A stretch of 64,000 nucleotides of DNA from Antedon mediterranea (taxonomy: Eukaryota > Echinodermata > Crinoidea > Comatulida > Antedonidae). The stretch spans positions 2,152,288 to 2,216,287 of the forward strand of contig NC_092676.1 of the NCBI RefSeq assembly GCF_964355755.1, given 5' to 3'. A program made the position numbers and the translations under genes. The notes below the pieces were generated by a model. That model did not search any database. It was not told where the DNA came from and saw only the letters and a list, made by a program, of their open reading frames with translations. Positions 1 to 18,100 of the stretch are shown piece by piece; the first letter of the stretch is position 1, and each line of letters opens with the position of its first letter.

Positions 1-4022
<4,022 letters not shown>

Positions 4023-4451
4023 GTTACACAGACGGCTGCAGTGCTATACCTGAAAATAAATTATACAAAAATATACATGTTACAATTATTACTAATACAA
4101 TTACTAAAAGAAGTAAAATGCAAAACCTTGGAGAAGTCATCTGTGCCGATAGTCATTAATATAATATTTTGTGTGGCTATTTGGTACATTCAACAGTTCA
4201 TAAAATTCATGGTTTTCTATCAATGCTTCTTAAATTATATTGGCATAGGTAACTAGGAGGCGCACAGTCTACCATGGCGATAAAACACTTTTGATGCACG
4301 GTCAACCATTTTTATAGAAATAATAAATTTACAAATAAATTGCAAAACAATAATTGGGCAAAAAATCCTTTCAAAGTTTCACAATTTGGATTGTAATGTA
4401 AGAAAATTCGGAAAATTGCGCAATTAATTACAAATTAGGCCTAGGCAATTT

Positions 4452-5356
4452 GGCGCTAGTTCCGTTTCGCACCTGTTTTTATTTCGACTTCCTTTTGACT
4501 CCAAATTGTTAAGCAACTTATTGTGAATACCACACCTTAAAATTGGGCCTCATAAGTACTTTTATGAAGAAGCATCACATAAAAAGTAACAAATAAATCC
4601 TTAAATTGATGATTTTACAGACATGATTCTGTTCGCGAATTTAGCATACTCGAAGTTCAATATTTTCGTTTCTATGGAGCGCCAAAACAGCAACAACAAT
4701 AGATGGTTAAAAACTCAGTGGAATGCGTCTTCTTTTAATGCATTTATTATTGAAATACACGTTTAATTTTAATATATTTTGTCAATAAAAATGCTGTAAC
4801 ATTTTACTGCTAATAATTTGCTGTTTTCAAATAGCAACCAACCCTAGGCCTAACTAAGAGCAAGACTAGGCTATAGACTAAGAGGAATATTATTTAGATC
4901 AGGTATACCCCCTACAGCAGTACATGTAATATGATGATGCATTTGTCGATTTTCATTCCTAAAATAAAAGTTCCTGCAAAAAGCATGTACAGTATCAACA
5001 GTAATATTTTTGTTGCATTGACATTGACAAAGTATGATAAAATTGAACGTAATTTTCACCAATAAATGCATTAAATATACGCAATTTACTGAGTTTTTAG
5101 CCCTCTATTATGATTGCTCTTTTGGCGCTCCATAGAAACAACAACATTGAACATGGAGTATGCGAAATTCACAAACCGATGTGCGAGAAACACGTCTGTA
5201 AATTCATCAATTTAAAGGATTTATTTTTTATTTTTTGTGTGATCTCCTTCGTAAAAGTATTTTTGAGGCCTAATTCTAAGGTGTGGTACTCACGATAAAG
5301 TTTCTTAACCAATTTTGAGTCGAAATAAACGACAGGTGCGAAACGGAACTAGCGCC
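4452..5356. mobile_element. 905-bp foldback transposon with long inverted repeats
   Basis: The two ends, GGCGCTAGTTCCGTTTCGCA and its complement, extend inward as about 240 bp of imperfect inverted repeat (roughly 4452-4690 against 5125-5356). The element is flanked by a perfect 8-bp duplication, ggcaattt, at 4444-4451 and 5357-5364. An 8-bp target duplication fits hAT-type and some other superfamilies. No transposase is visible. It lies upstream of CTPS and may separate its promoter from the coding exons. Confidence 0.9.
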
Positions 5357-5364
5357 GGCAATTT

Positions 5365-6424
5365 AATAGAAATTGCAGATAACAAGTCCTTTCTTTCATG
5401 CTACATAGTAGTATCACTATTATTAATTAACCGCTGCACTTCCAGGCGGCCAGGCTGAAAGCAGATGTCCACCTCATGCTCACCTTAAGTGAGCCCTCAA
5501 AATCAATGTCTGGCCCTGAAAAAGACCAGCTGAAATCAAAGAAAGGAGTGGATGCCTACCGATGGAGGGAGACTCCAGCAGGCAGGGAGGCCTAGCCAAA
5601 AACTTCATTTTAGTCCAGTATTTGAACACTTTATCGATTTACGAATCTACAAGTATGAAATATATCTACTTATTACCTATTAAACGTTTTACCTTATTAT
5701 TTTGAATTATGTGTATTTCTTTTCTACGTTCTATTACGACACTTCTTTCACGACACATGCAGCGAACAACAACCTCACATGTGAAATAAAAATGGAATTT
5801 TGTTTATAGCGCCCTCAAAAAAGTGTTTGCGCCAAATTTAAAGATGTCCGTCCAGTGCAGTGTACTTTACCATGGAACTATCTTATAGTTCCATGACTTT
5901 ACTATTATTGATGTCGGCCCTTATTTACACGAGACATAAATAAATTATAAACTCAACAATTAAATATTTTATTCAATTTATTATCAAAATATTAATTAAA
6001 CTCCATTTATAAATTATGGAATTCAACAATTCACATATTTCAAAAGAAAACAAGGCAGCGCTTCCAAATTAAAATACAAAGGTACCTGCTGTAGGAGTAA
6101 AAAAAATAAACTCAGAAATGTTGGGGTTGTGGTTGACATAAACACCTAATGGCACATTAAAATGACAGCACACTTATATTTTAATGATTGCTTGGAAGTT
6201 TGTAACAACAATAATAATCTGTTTGCTCTATTAAATATTTCTTTTTTTTTCTCTAGCATTTCCCATTGTGAAATACAGGTAAAGTATATACATTTCTTCT
6301 ATATGAGTTGTTCATACTCAAGTTTATAGCTTTTATTTACTTTACTTTTTACACAGTGTTGTATGTAATTGTGCTCTGTATTTTGGCCGTTTTTCAATAT
6401 TTGATATACGAATAATGCATGAAT
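5365..6424. other. CTPS upstream / EED downstream interval
   Basis: No confident gene. A GC-richer patch at about 5430-5595 is open on the plus strand for about 50 codons and includes GVDAYRWRETPAG; I do not recognise it. The CTPS promoter and first untranslated exon are probably in this interval or just left of it, and the EED 3' UTR occupies the right end. Stretches around 5930-6060 are plain AT-rich DNA. Confidence 0.5.
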
Positions 6425-9400
6425 TCATTTGATTCTGTCCCATCTCCATATGGTGGCATCATCGCAGGCATAAACCAGAACACTGCCATCTCTTGACAAC
6501 GACGTCTGACGTATCGCTGAATTACAATCAGGATGGCCCAACTTGATGAACCTTTGGAAAACAGATTATCAGTTAAGTTATTTACGTAGTAAATGTAAAT
6601 ATATAAAACATTATGAAAAAATACTGTTTCACCGGATCTATCCTTTAAGTCAATTAACTTACTTTGCTTGCGAAGGGTCGTCAACATCTAAGTCCCATAC
6701 GTACGTTTTACCAATTTGGTTGCCTTGCGCCAAAATCTGAAATATAACAGTTTTTAACATTGCATTTCCTAGGATCTCTTTTCAATTTAATTGTTGTTCT
6801 CATTGTGTTTTGGCTGGCAAGGTGGAGAACATGGTAAAGTGATTACAGTACAGGAAAAAATGGTTTAAAGAAGTATTATTAGTTATCATTATTATGATGA
6901 TTTTAAGTATGTTAAATAAGATCTATAATCATTCAAATTAAAAAAAATTTTTTTTTTTTTTTTCACATTTATATTTGTGTACTCATGCAGTAATTTATTT
7001 ATTATCATTTATTCAACTTTATTTTACAAGGGTAACTAACAGCTGTACTACAGCAGTACAGATGACTTGAAGAGGCCATCTTAAAACCAATAAAAAAATA
7101 TAATGTAATGAGATAAAGAGTTTTACCTTTTGAAAGTAGTCCATACTGAACCTCATAAACCAGATATCACAGTTTGCGTATTCCAGTTTGTGAAGCATTG
7201 TTACTTGCTTGTTGTTGGATTTCTTTATTTTATTAATATCTTCATCAATGTCACCAGGTTTCCAACATACAATACGGTTTTCACAGGACTGAAGATTGAA
7301 AAGAAACCAATTTATTAGAAAATCCCCTGAATAATATCTAATTAAATAATATGAGTGTAACAATTTAACAAATAAAGAGACAGAACACGTTTTAAAATTA
7401 AATTTATTTCGATATATTGACCATTTTCAAGAATCTAAGGGCTCATCTTTGTCAACGAGTGATGAATTAACTAATGTGATTTAGTTGATTGACTGAGCAT
7501 GCTCACAATAACAACAAACATTTGTGTACACTAACCTTAGAGAGGACAAAGTTTCCGAGCCATCGAACGCAATCAACATAATTGCGATGAATATCACGAG
7601 TTGTGAAATTAGGTATGTGTACGTACAATGTCTTAAATGGACTAGAAAAAAGATTAAATATAAAAGAAAAAAATAATATGGATTATTCCATGCTTTCATG
7701 TGAAATTCTCAACATAGTTGGTATAAACTAAACACACTCAATTAAAAAAAAAGCAAGTAATATATACAGTAATGCATAAATAGGTGAAATGGCATAAATA
7801 TTTAAACGTTAGATTAAGCTATATATTTTACCAAAATCCTCCCTCACTCTCTTTTTTTAAACCAAGAAAAAACTCTGCTTTCTTACACCTGTATCACCCT
7901 TAAATCGTCTTTCTATTACCTTTTAAAGCTAAACAAAATTGCTTACCGGTTTGTCTTTGTTTGGTTGTACGTATACGATGTCTTGATAGCCTCCTCTACA
8001 TCGTCCGTGTTCATACACCATATTTTAAGCGAATGATCCATACCACATGACACGACTCGCTCGCCATCTACATCAAAATCCTACCCCCAAAAAAAAAAAA
8101 AACCAAACGACTTTAAAATAAATGTAATGTAACCTACAGAATGGTATTCTAAAAGTATATATTGGATGAAAACAATTTAGCCAGGCTTTGGGTCTGTTCT
8201 ATAGTTACCAACAATAGATTTTCTTCATCTGTACTTCTGTACTATGAATGGATGATTGACTATTTGGAGCACAAAACTAGTTCATAACCATAACCAGTAT
8301 AAGTACCATCTACATTTTAAAACTTTTTAAAGATTACCTCGTGCATTAAGCAACTTCTAGAGGTTTAGGTATATACTTACTGCACTTAAAACTTCGTCTC
8401 TGTGACCTTCGACCCCTCCAAGAACCACCACTACTAAATCAGTCTTCAAATTCCATAGACGAATTGATTGATCTAAGAGAAAGACAATATTAAAATTAGG
8501 ATTAAATAACAGAGACAAAACATTTTTCTTTGAATTGAAAATAAACAAAATTGACATAGATATTGCCTCATATAGACGTAGTGGCGAGTCTTCAACTTAC
8601 CCTTACTAACAGATAACAACAGATTACAATCTTTGGGGTGAAATTTCAATTCATTTATAGCGTTTCCATGAGCACCATAATGCTGAAAAGTAATAATTAA
8701 AATCACAATCATCACACAATTCTTAAAAGGGGAATTTTCTATGACAGTTAAAGATATTGGTCCAATAGTGCAAGTGATATCCCAACAGACCTGCTATTAG
8801 GGAAATCCCCTATTACATCACTAACCTTAACACACTGCATAGTAATTGGGCTGATAATTCGAATGATGCCTCTAGACCCTGCAACAGCTAACAGTGGAAG
8901 TCCTGTTGATTCCTCATAAGTCCAAGCACATGTGTAGAAATTTTCCATAGACTAAAATGTTGTTATGGAATAAAGATGCTATAAATTCTGGGTATTATGT
9001 AATCTAGTCTATTATGATTTCTTAATTCCTTATCAGCCATTCAAATATGAAGTTCTTTATTTAAAGAAGAGTTAATAAATTGGAGTATGTTAGTTCTTTA
9101 GAACATTCTAAAGCCTTGTCTACACTATCAAACTTTATGTGACAACATATATGGACATGATGTCAATGATGTCATATCACTACCATATTTGGGCACCTCA
9201 CAGTTTTTTGTCAAACTAGGTTGATAGTGTAGACAGAGCTTAAAGGGAACACTTTCCTGTGAAACAAATAAGAGAAAACATTACAGCCAACCCTTCAGGA
9301 GACACCAATATAAAGGGGAGACCCATAAATGTAATGAATAATAAATACATACAATGTATATTATATAATAACAATATTTTCTTAATAAAAAACTTATAAA

Positions 9401-10975
9401 GGATACGTCAGCATCAATATAACTCTGTAGTATATTGATTCCTCCATCTTCCTGCAACTCATAAATACTAACTCTGTTACTGCCAACAGTTGCAAACACC
9501 AGCGCATCACCTGGTTTATGGTAATGATTAAATTGAATACCAAATATAGGCAGGCCGTGATCTTCTTTGACGCTACAGCGATATTTATACTGTAACTTAC
9601 AACGTTTGATCTTACATCTTCCTCTCCCCCAACGTCCCCTACCCGGACCTGTTGTTGGTGGCGTGTCCGAGCGGGGGACGCTATCGATGGTTGGGGTACT
9701 GGTTTCTGATCGATCACACAACTCCTGAGGAAATAATTTACATTACAAAGTAACAAAGAAAGTTTATACATTTTTGGGGATTTTTTTTTACGCCGTGGCT
9801 AAAGATACGGTACCGTATTCTAACTTCTGTTTACTAAAGGTACGGTAAAATTGCATTACGTCATAACCAGCCAATGGGGTGCTGGTACGTGTGTGACGTC
9901 ATCGTATAAGGACTTTGGATTTTTTTCATATCGCGAAAACAGTGATCAACCGCATTTTCTTTATGTTTCATTTATCGCTATTATCGCCGTCGTGTGTGAC
10001 AAAAACTAAATGTAGCCTACGTCTGTTATTATTATTGAAAAGCCAAAACATGTTGATTTTAATTCTAGAATACAGAAAACCGTTTCAAAAGAGGCCTAGG
10101 CCTACTTACTACGTACTATAACCTCATATATGAGTTTGTTTGTGTTAGAAAGCGATGCCAGGCTGGGGCCAGCTGCATGTGTGCGCTGATTTCTGTGACT
10201 CAGCCCTGGGGCTACTGTCTAAAAATCATAGTATTTGAGGGCCCCTTTATTGTCCGCATTTGCTTGTTGTTTATGGTCACCATTGTAAACAAAGTTTAAT
10301 AAAAAATATAGGCCTAAAGGCCATTTGGAATATAAATAAAACCCTCCGATCAGCGCACACACATCCATGCAGCATGGCGCCGCCGACAGGAATTGTCTAC
10401 ATACAAGTACAACAGACGCGATATGAAAAAAAATCAAAAGTCCTTATACGATGACGTCACACACGTACCAGCACCCCATTGGCTGATTATGACGTAATGC
10501 AATTTTACCGTACCTTTAGTAAACAGAAGTTAGAATACGGTACCGTATCTTTAGCCACAGCGTTTTTTTTATTTCGGAGTTTTAAAAAAATATTATTTTT
10601 ATAGGCACTATTGATAATTAACTTTATTGTTTTAAATCAGACTACTTATGTATCTATCATTTGTGGTTTAGCTATAACTAACTTAGGCTAGGCCTAGGCC
10701 CAGAGTAGCACACCGGTTGTTTATTCATTTACACCTGGTCGACGGACGGACCTCACTCAGTCACACATGTTAATTGTTATGTTGGTGTGTGTCCAGCTAG
10801 GCCTAGCCTAGAATCTTTTCGTTGAGTGTTACAGTATAAAAACCACATTAATATTTTTATAAGTTACCTCATTTAGAAGTTCATCTCCAGAGGCTCCATT
10901 AGATGATGCAGTATCGGCTGCTTTTTGACATCTTTTTAAGGAATTATCAAGTTCTTCCTCATGAATTTCATCCAT
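6425..10975 (-). CDS. EED: EED, Polycomb PRC2 WD40 subunit
   Basis: EED binds H3K27me3 and activates the EZH methyltransferase inside nuclear PRC2. Ten coding exons on the minus strand: 10975-10868, 9724-9407, 8951-8826, 8682-8601, 8472-8381, 8080-7947, 7641-7536, 7288-7127, 6736-6663 and 6551-6425. They total 1329 nt (442 aa plus stop), almost exactly the vertebrate length (441 aa). A divergent acidic then GRGRWGRGR-type basic N-terminus precedes the seven-blade WD40 core. Family signatures are [97 protein letters not shown] and the C-terminal [12 protein letters not shown]. All junctions are GT-AG and keep frame. Intron 1 contains a large foldback element. Confidence 0.97.
9111..9241. mobile_element. 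Small MITE, CTGTCTACACTATCAAACT family (copy A)
   Basis: About 130 bp with inverted ends (aagccttgtctacactatca and tgatagtgtagacagagctt) and a centre containing atttgggcacctcac. Related copies lie at 24948-25040, 25295-25394 and about 59455-59572. It is in the EED intron between exons 3 and 2. Confidence 0.85.
9791..10562. mobile_element. ~770-bp foldback element in EED intron 1
   Basis: The left arm (from CGCCGTGGCTAAAGATACGG, 9791 to about 9938) and right arm (about 10420 to 10562, ending TTTAGCCACAGCG) are inverted repeats of about 145 bp. They include the motif TACGGTACCGTA and a TGACGTCA-like site. The ends abut runs of T plus A on both sides (tttttttta), which could be an 8-9 bp target duplication, though its low complexity makes that uncertain. 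No transposase is visible. Confidence 0.85.
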
Positions 10976-12174
10976 AGTTTAAAAATCTAAAACCGCGAAA
11001 TTTATTGTTTTGTTATATATAGCGCCTCAAACGGCGAACAAAACTAATTTAGTCTTCATGAACCAGTTTGTTTTTCACAAAACACACCAATAAAATCAAC
11101 ACATTTGAAAATAGTTTTCAAATTAATAATTTACTGAATTTAATATATTTTGTTGCAATAACGACGGTACTTTACCATGCAGATAGTACATTTATTTAGT
11201 AATAAAGTTTTACATTCACTCATAAAATCACAATCTATTTAAACATATAAAAATATATAATATTGTATTCCCTAATATATCTGAGAACTGACACGGACAA
11301 AACATTTAAAACTGCATTGGAAAATAACTATATAAGCATACACTCAAGTACGAAAATAAAAACTTAAGGCAAGAGTCCATTCACGTGGTATCCATAGTTA
11401 CAGTACACATTTTAGACTTATGAATAATTCATAATTACTTGGCTGCAATAATTCATTATGCAAATACAAGGAGGGTTAGGAACTCACCACGTATCTCCTT
11501 TTGTATACCATACTGGCTTGTTAATAGAAACTTATAGAGAAGTTCAAAGGTTTATATTACTATTACTACACACTACTACCCAATTTCAATTCAACAGGTC
11601 ATCCAACAATTTCGATTCAACAGGTCACCCCAACAACCCCACCCCGCTGATGAGGCTACAGTGCTTGTTGTAACAATTTTACCAATTGTAACAAAATTAT
11701 CAATAAAATACTAATTTCAATGCCACAATAACATATACACAATGTGTACTAAAAGTAGGTGAGGTATGGAATTTTAAAATAGTCTGTACACAGGGAAGGA
11801 GAAATGAAGTCCTGAAGTTAATCTAATGTCCTTAATTTTTGCATTGTAATTTTCAAAACGTAGGTGAACTGGTCCCAGGTCTTTGAGAAGAAATCTTAAT
11901 CATTAAATAAAATACATATACTGTATAGACAGGTAAATTTTTGCTTACACAGAAACTTGACTACATTTACCATAGAGGAATACAGTAGATGACTTCTGTA
12001 CCATAAAATTGGGCAACATATGTCAGCTGTACCATAAAATTAGGCAACATGTGCCCACTGTACCATAATGTTTTGTTGTAAAAAAGATACTTCAATCAGT
12101 TAACATGTATGACCACAGTGCTATCAAACTGTGTAACATATTTACTTGTGGGCCAAACAACTAGATACATTCAT
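10976..12174. other. EED 5' flank and TULP4 3' UTR/downstream region
   Basis: No coding sequence. The right part, up to the TULP4 stop at 12175, should be its 3' UTR. The left part holds the EED promoter; tatatagcgcc just upstream of the EED ATG is a weak TATA-like string. A short, imperfectly repeated phrase (taccataaaattgggcaaca and relatives) occurs two to three times at about 12000-12070. Confidence 0.5.
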
Positions 12175-15100
12175 TTATTTGAGTCGCTGAGTTATATTTG
12201 CCAAGGCAACAGCAAATGCTTGTATTGAGGAGAATGGATACTGGAAATCCAAGGTATAAGCATGTCCATCGATACGACCAAATTGTAGCACCTAAAATAA
12301 AAGAAAATTGAAAAAATATTGTTTATCAAATTATTAAAAAATATATATTTAAATGGTTTGTTTTTAATAACAAATTTTTATTTTTCATTTTCAATCTTTC
12401 TTTAATACATTGGAATACAAAAAAAAAGCAAATATTTAATAAATTTGGTAAACAGTATGCTTTGATTTAAAAAAATACAACTAAAAAAAAACACACCGGG
12501 TCGCTTTCTTATTTCTGAACATTATATCATATTCAACCCCCAGTATTTATTTATTCATGCATTTTAAACATCACAGTAATTATTTACCTGCTTGTCATTA
12601 TGTTCCACTTGAAAATTTTTAGCCGATTCTTGCGTCACCCTGCCGCCAAAGTCCAGCTGATAAACCTGCGTGTTCTCGTTCCAAAGGGGCGCTTTATTAT
12701 GCATAAAATGAACCTCAGCCTTACTCGATGAATACTCTTGTATTAACTTTGCTTTCTTACTGACCTTTGACCCATTGCTATCTACACCAACGCATAACAA
12801 CTCTTCAAAGTTCAGCGACATTGGTTGCTGCGCTTTTGCATTTATTTCAACCGGTTTCTGCGTATCATCAGGTGCAGCTTGTAAAGATGATTTCAACTTG
12901 ATACTGTTTACATCACCTGGTTTTGTGTTTCTAAATGGAATGGGGTATCTTTGTTTAGGTACATTTGATGCCGTATTACCGCTGGCAATTAATTGTTTCG
13001 TTTCCGTGGTATCAATCTCAACATTATCATCTCCTGCCGGATCCCCAACAGGAAAATGCGTTTCATCCGGTAACAGACCGTTCGTTTTTGACGTATGATC
13101 TACATAATTATTCCTTTGTTTGTTCAATGTTTTTTTATGTCCATTTACGATTCCAAGGTGTTTGCTACATACTTTACTTTTTGTTTGAGCCCATCGCTCC
13201 TCGCTGTCGCTATCCTCTAAACCAAGGTTAAGCTGTGCATGCGCGCCATTTTCAATCACCTCGTCACCATCGTCTAGAAATGCCGCAGTCCGTAAAACTC
13301 TCTGTGAGGATTTTGGTATTGCACCTTGTTTTATATGTACAGATTTGTCCGTTTTTTTCGTCGGTAATAACACCTTATTTACACTGCCTGTAGTATTGTC
13401 TTCATAATCACAATAATTCTCTGTCGATTGTCTTTCTTCTTCTTTTGTTTTTGAATCTCCCTGTTTTTTCCTTTTTTCAAAATTATTTACTGGAGCTACC
13501 GTTACTTCTTTTAAAGGAGTTTGCCAGTTCTTAAGGTCTATTTTATCATTTGCTTCATCTAAAAAAGAAATAGGTTAAATCATTTTAATGAATCTTTTTA
13601 TCATGCATGAGATATGCAGTATTTCAGAATCACTAATTTAGGTACTGCTTTATATTTATTTTGGTAAAAATGTTGTATTTACAAAAGTACTGTACAGTTT
13701 AAATAACAATAACAAATGCAATAAAAATGAATAAAAAGGTACAACAATATCGCTCTGTATCTCGCTTTGGCTCTATGAACTATTTTTTAGCATATTTATT
13801 GTAGGATAGGTGATTCTGTTTAAATCTTTCGGTTCTCGTTTTTAAATGTCATCATGTAGTGCCTAAGATAGTACTAAAGGATATAGTTAAAGCACAAATA
13901 CTAAAGAAATGTATGTATAGGATATGATTGTGTGTACAGGATAGCCTTAGATTAATACACTTAAATATTTGTATTATGTTTTACTGTTGCTTTATTCTGG
14001 ACAGATACACAAACATTTGATAACAAATGAATAGTAATAAATAGAAATTACCTGAATCATCGTCATCATCACTGAATGAATTCAAACTAAGTGCTGTATC
14101 AGTGTTTTGTTGTAACTGATCTGTCAACTGTACCAACGCTATACTCATCTGTCTTGGCTGTAGATGTAGCAAACTTGTCTTGTAGTTCACTTGACCCATG
14201 TTAGCCGGTAGGAATGACGCTAAACCGTGGATCTTGAACTTTGTACCCCATATATTTGACGTTACTGCAACCAATTTTTCATGCTTAAATCAAAACAATA
14301 TTTTTGTCAAATAATACAAAAACAAAATAAGTATTTCAAGATTATTTACATTAAAGTTATACAGCAAAAACATTCAAATAAAAGGGGACACCTTTGTGTC
14401 AAAGTGTCTCTCTACTGGGAAGGCCCTGAATAGGAGTTGGTCCTAGTGTTACTGTAACATATATAAGAAATTTCCCCTTAAATTCTGTATCTAACCTGAG
14501 GCAGATTGTCTATAAATAGACTATCATATTTGCCTTCTGCTATACTGCCATTTGTGTTTACATGCTTAGTGTCATTGCTATACTAACCTGTGGCAGATTG
14601 TCTATAAATAGATTATCATAGTTGTCTTCTGCTATACTGCCATTTGTGTTTACATGCTTAGTGTCATTGCTATACTAACCTGTGGCAGATTGTCTATAAA
14701 TAGATTATCATAGTTGTCTTCTGCCATATTGCCATTTGTGTTTACATGCTTAGTGTCATCAGACACTTGAAAGCAGGAGTTGCTTACAGACTTGTTATCA
14801 TTTAAACATCCTTGCTCATCATTATCTATGATAATAATTAAACAAATTTATTATGATTATGAACGTATCAAAATCCCCGTTATCATTTCAATTGACATAA
14901 TCTTTACCATTTTCAAAAATTATCCTCTACTTTGTTAATATGCTATCATTACATCATCTTCATATTTATTATCTTTATCATTACCATCACAATCATTAAT
15001 TTAGAGATATTTTAATAATAATAAATAATATCAAACATTTATAAAATAGGTGAGTTTTTAGGAGCGATTTGAATTGAAAAAAGGATGGATTGTAACAGAT

Positions 15101-18100
15101 GGAACGAGGAAGAATTGTATGATAAACACTTACTTAACTTTACATCATTCTGTGCTTTTGGATCATAAATAACAAACTCAGTACATAACTTGCTGATCCT
15201 ACGCCCTTTTAGAAGGGGTACTAAACCGCCAAGGTATTCCAAAAACAGGGTATAGCATGGGTTAGAGTTGCTCGTCTCTTCACCGGCTTTCACCATGGTG
15301 CAATGAAGGCGTTGATTATTAGGCGGTGGTTGACTTATAAACTCACGAAGCTTACACGGTTCTGGAATGCATCCCTAAAGAGAATAAATACATTCATTAT
15401 TTAGAATTTATTTCTTTCTGATAATATTTATTGTCTAAATATTATCAATAAAAAGAAAAATACAAATTTGAGAAAAAAAATGACGTCAACAAACCTTAAC
15501 TGTATTGTAGTATCTTTCAGATACAAAGTTCTTCAACCTTCCTGGCAAGGTGAGGCTACTAACCGCTTTTTCCTCTTTCATAATCGACACGACGACTTCT
15601 CTACACAGAATTTGTAACGGCGCAATCTGTTTCTCTACCCAAGCCACGTGTAGAAGCGGACCGCATGCCACAAATATACGTTTATCGTCATGGCCCCATG
15701 TGAGCGCCGAAAGAGGATGCTGAAATTATAAAAATCGTATTAGTTTTAATATTGTGTGTATATATCGAGCCAATTCGCAATATTGTATCTAAATTTGTCC
15801 ACTACTATAGGCAAATTCTGTGACACTGTATTACTTTGAATATATTTCTTTATTATGTGAATTAATAAAATAATGATAAAGACGTTGCAATTACCTGTGA
15901 ATTAACATCTAATGAGAATCGCAAACGGCCATAAACATTATAAAAATGAACGTAGTTGTTTTCATTTTGTTCCAGAACCCCTCCAACGGCCAAGAATAAC
16001 CCACATTTACTCCACTCCATTACAGTATCTAAAAATGTAGTAAACATTTATCTGGTTATATAATATAATCAACAAAAACGGCCAGAAGTGATCGTCATAT
16101 TTCAAGGAGTCAAATAATCTTCTTTAAAATGATTATTTTTTTATATTTGGTGTATGCCAGACTTGCGTAGCATCCACTTACTTTACAACACAAAATTGGT
16201 TTGAAATGTGCTTTTACCAATGTACTTAATTACAGCACGTTAGCTTTTATCCACATTATAGTAATTTGTGAATGAAAAGGTTACTTAGTTTTCTCATTAA
16301 AATAATTAAATACTTAAATACTATACAAATAACGTGTAATGATTGATAATTACCTTTCATTCCGGTCCTGATTAAAATAGGTGTAATATCATCATGTGAT
16401 TTCATTAATTGGATATCTCCATTTCCTATATCAACCGCCATGATAGCTGGATGCTTTTTACTGCTGCGACGTTTTGCAACATCTAAGAAAGAAAAAAGAA
16501 TTTGATGATATTGATTCTTGTAAAACAACATCTAAAATAATGTTGTTGCAAATATTAAATATCAACAAATACTGTAATGAAGTATACTATATATAATTTA
16601 TAAACAACAAATTATTACATGTGTCAACTTACTACTTTTTTTCCGTCTTCTTTCAGGTTTTTCATCTGATTCTTCTTCGATAACATTTATCATGCGAAAT
16701 TTTTCTACGGACCACATGATTTTCCTGATTTCACGATCCTCGCATAACATTGATTGCAGGACAATAGCCCCATGGATGTCCATGATCATTACTTGACCAC
16801 TGTTTGTACCAAGAATGACCTGCAAGAGGAGTGTACATTATATTAGAGGACAACTTTACCGAGGACCATATTTTAACAACGTATTAGGGATGTACATATG
16901 ATTTCAGAACCACCAAAAAATTAAGGATATCGCTGCACGTGCTCGGTATACAGCCGTCGCTGATTTTGCGATGCACCTGTGACATCACAACAATTTACGG
17001 CGACGGCTGTACAGCGAGCGCGTGCGGCGATATCCTTAAAGATGTATTGTCCCCCAAAAAATGAAAAATAAAGATGAAAAAAATCAAATTTTGAATAGAC
17101 CGTTTTGTAGTTAACATAAAGTTATTCACTTCCACCGAAAAAAAATCCGAGAAAAATATTGATTTCGCTTATAAAAAAATCAAAATAAGTTTACCATTTT
17201 TTCGAACTCATCGGCTCAGAAATTAGGCCGGTAGAGCTAACTCATACATATGCATGATATGTTAATGAGCATCCACACAGCAGAGATCTGATCTAACAAT
17301 GGACGATGCACGTTGTATGTACAACAACACCACCAGAGATCGACGCGACTCGACTGTGGGTTTCCCTGGCCTGATCGTATAAATATGTAAAGCTGAGCTG
17401 TTAATTTGTCGGTAAGTAGGCCTAGACGGTTATTTTAAATATAATAATATATATAACGCAATAATAACAGGAAGGTAAATTAATTAACTTAGCCTGGGAT
17501 TTTTTTCCGTTCAGGGCTAGGCCTAGAATAATTAATACATGCTGCTGCATATTACTAGGCTAGTAGTAGTAGTAAGCAGACTGTGACAATCGGGTCCGTG
17601 CAGAAGATGCCCAGCTAGGCCCTATACATTGTACTTCATAGACTGGCCTAGGCTATATGCCATCAATCTTAGCTACATTCCGAAAATACAGCCAGCTTGC
17701 TGTACCATATATATTTACAGTTGAAGCTTGTTTAACTAATTTTTATGATAAAAATAAAACAAACATTTTTCAGGGAAAATGGTTGCAATACAAGCCTGAA
17801 ATTGAGAACCTTCCAGCACCACTGTACAAGTAGACAGAGGGGAAAAGCCAGCTTAGCCATTTTACAAACAACACAAACAAATGTTTTCTGTACTGTAGTA
17901 AGTCAAATATTTATTTTCTCTTTTTATAAGTTATAACATTATAAGTAATGTGTTTTAATTACCATAGAAAGGTAGTATACTTATTTGACTGTCAAAGTAA
18001 GCAATTTCACTAGCCCAATTTTGCACTAAATATGCATGATCTATTTTTTCCAGATTTTCATACTTTGCTTTTACTTTTTTTAAAGACGTTGAGCTGATGA

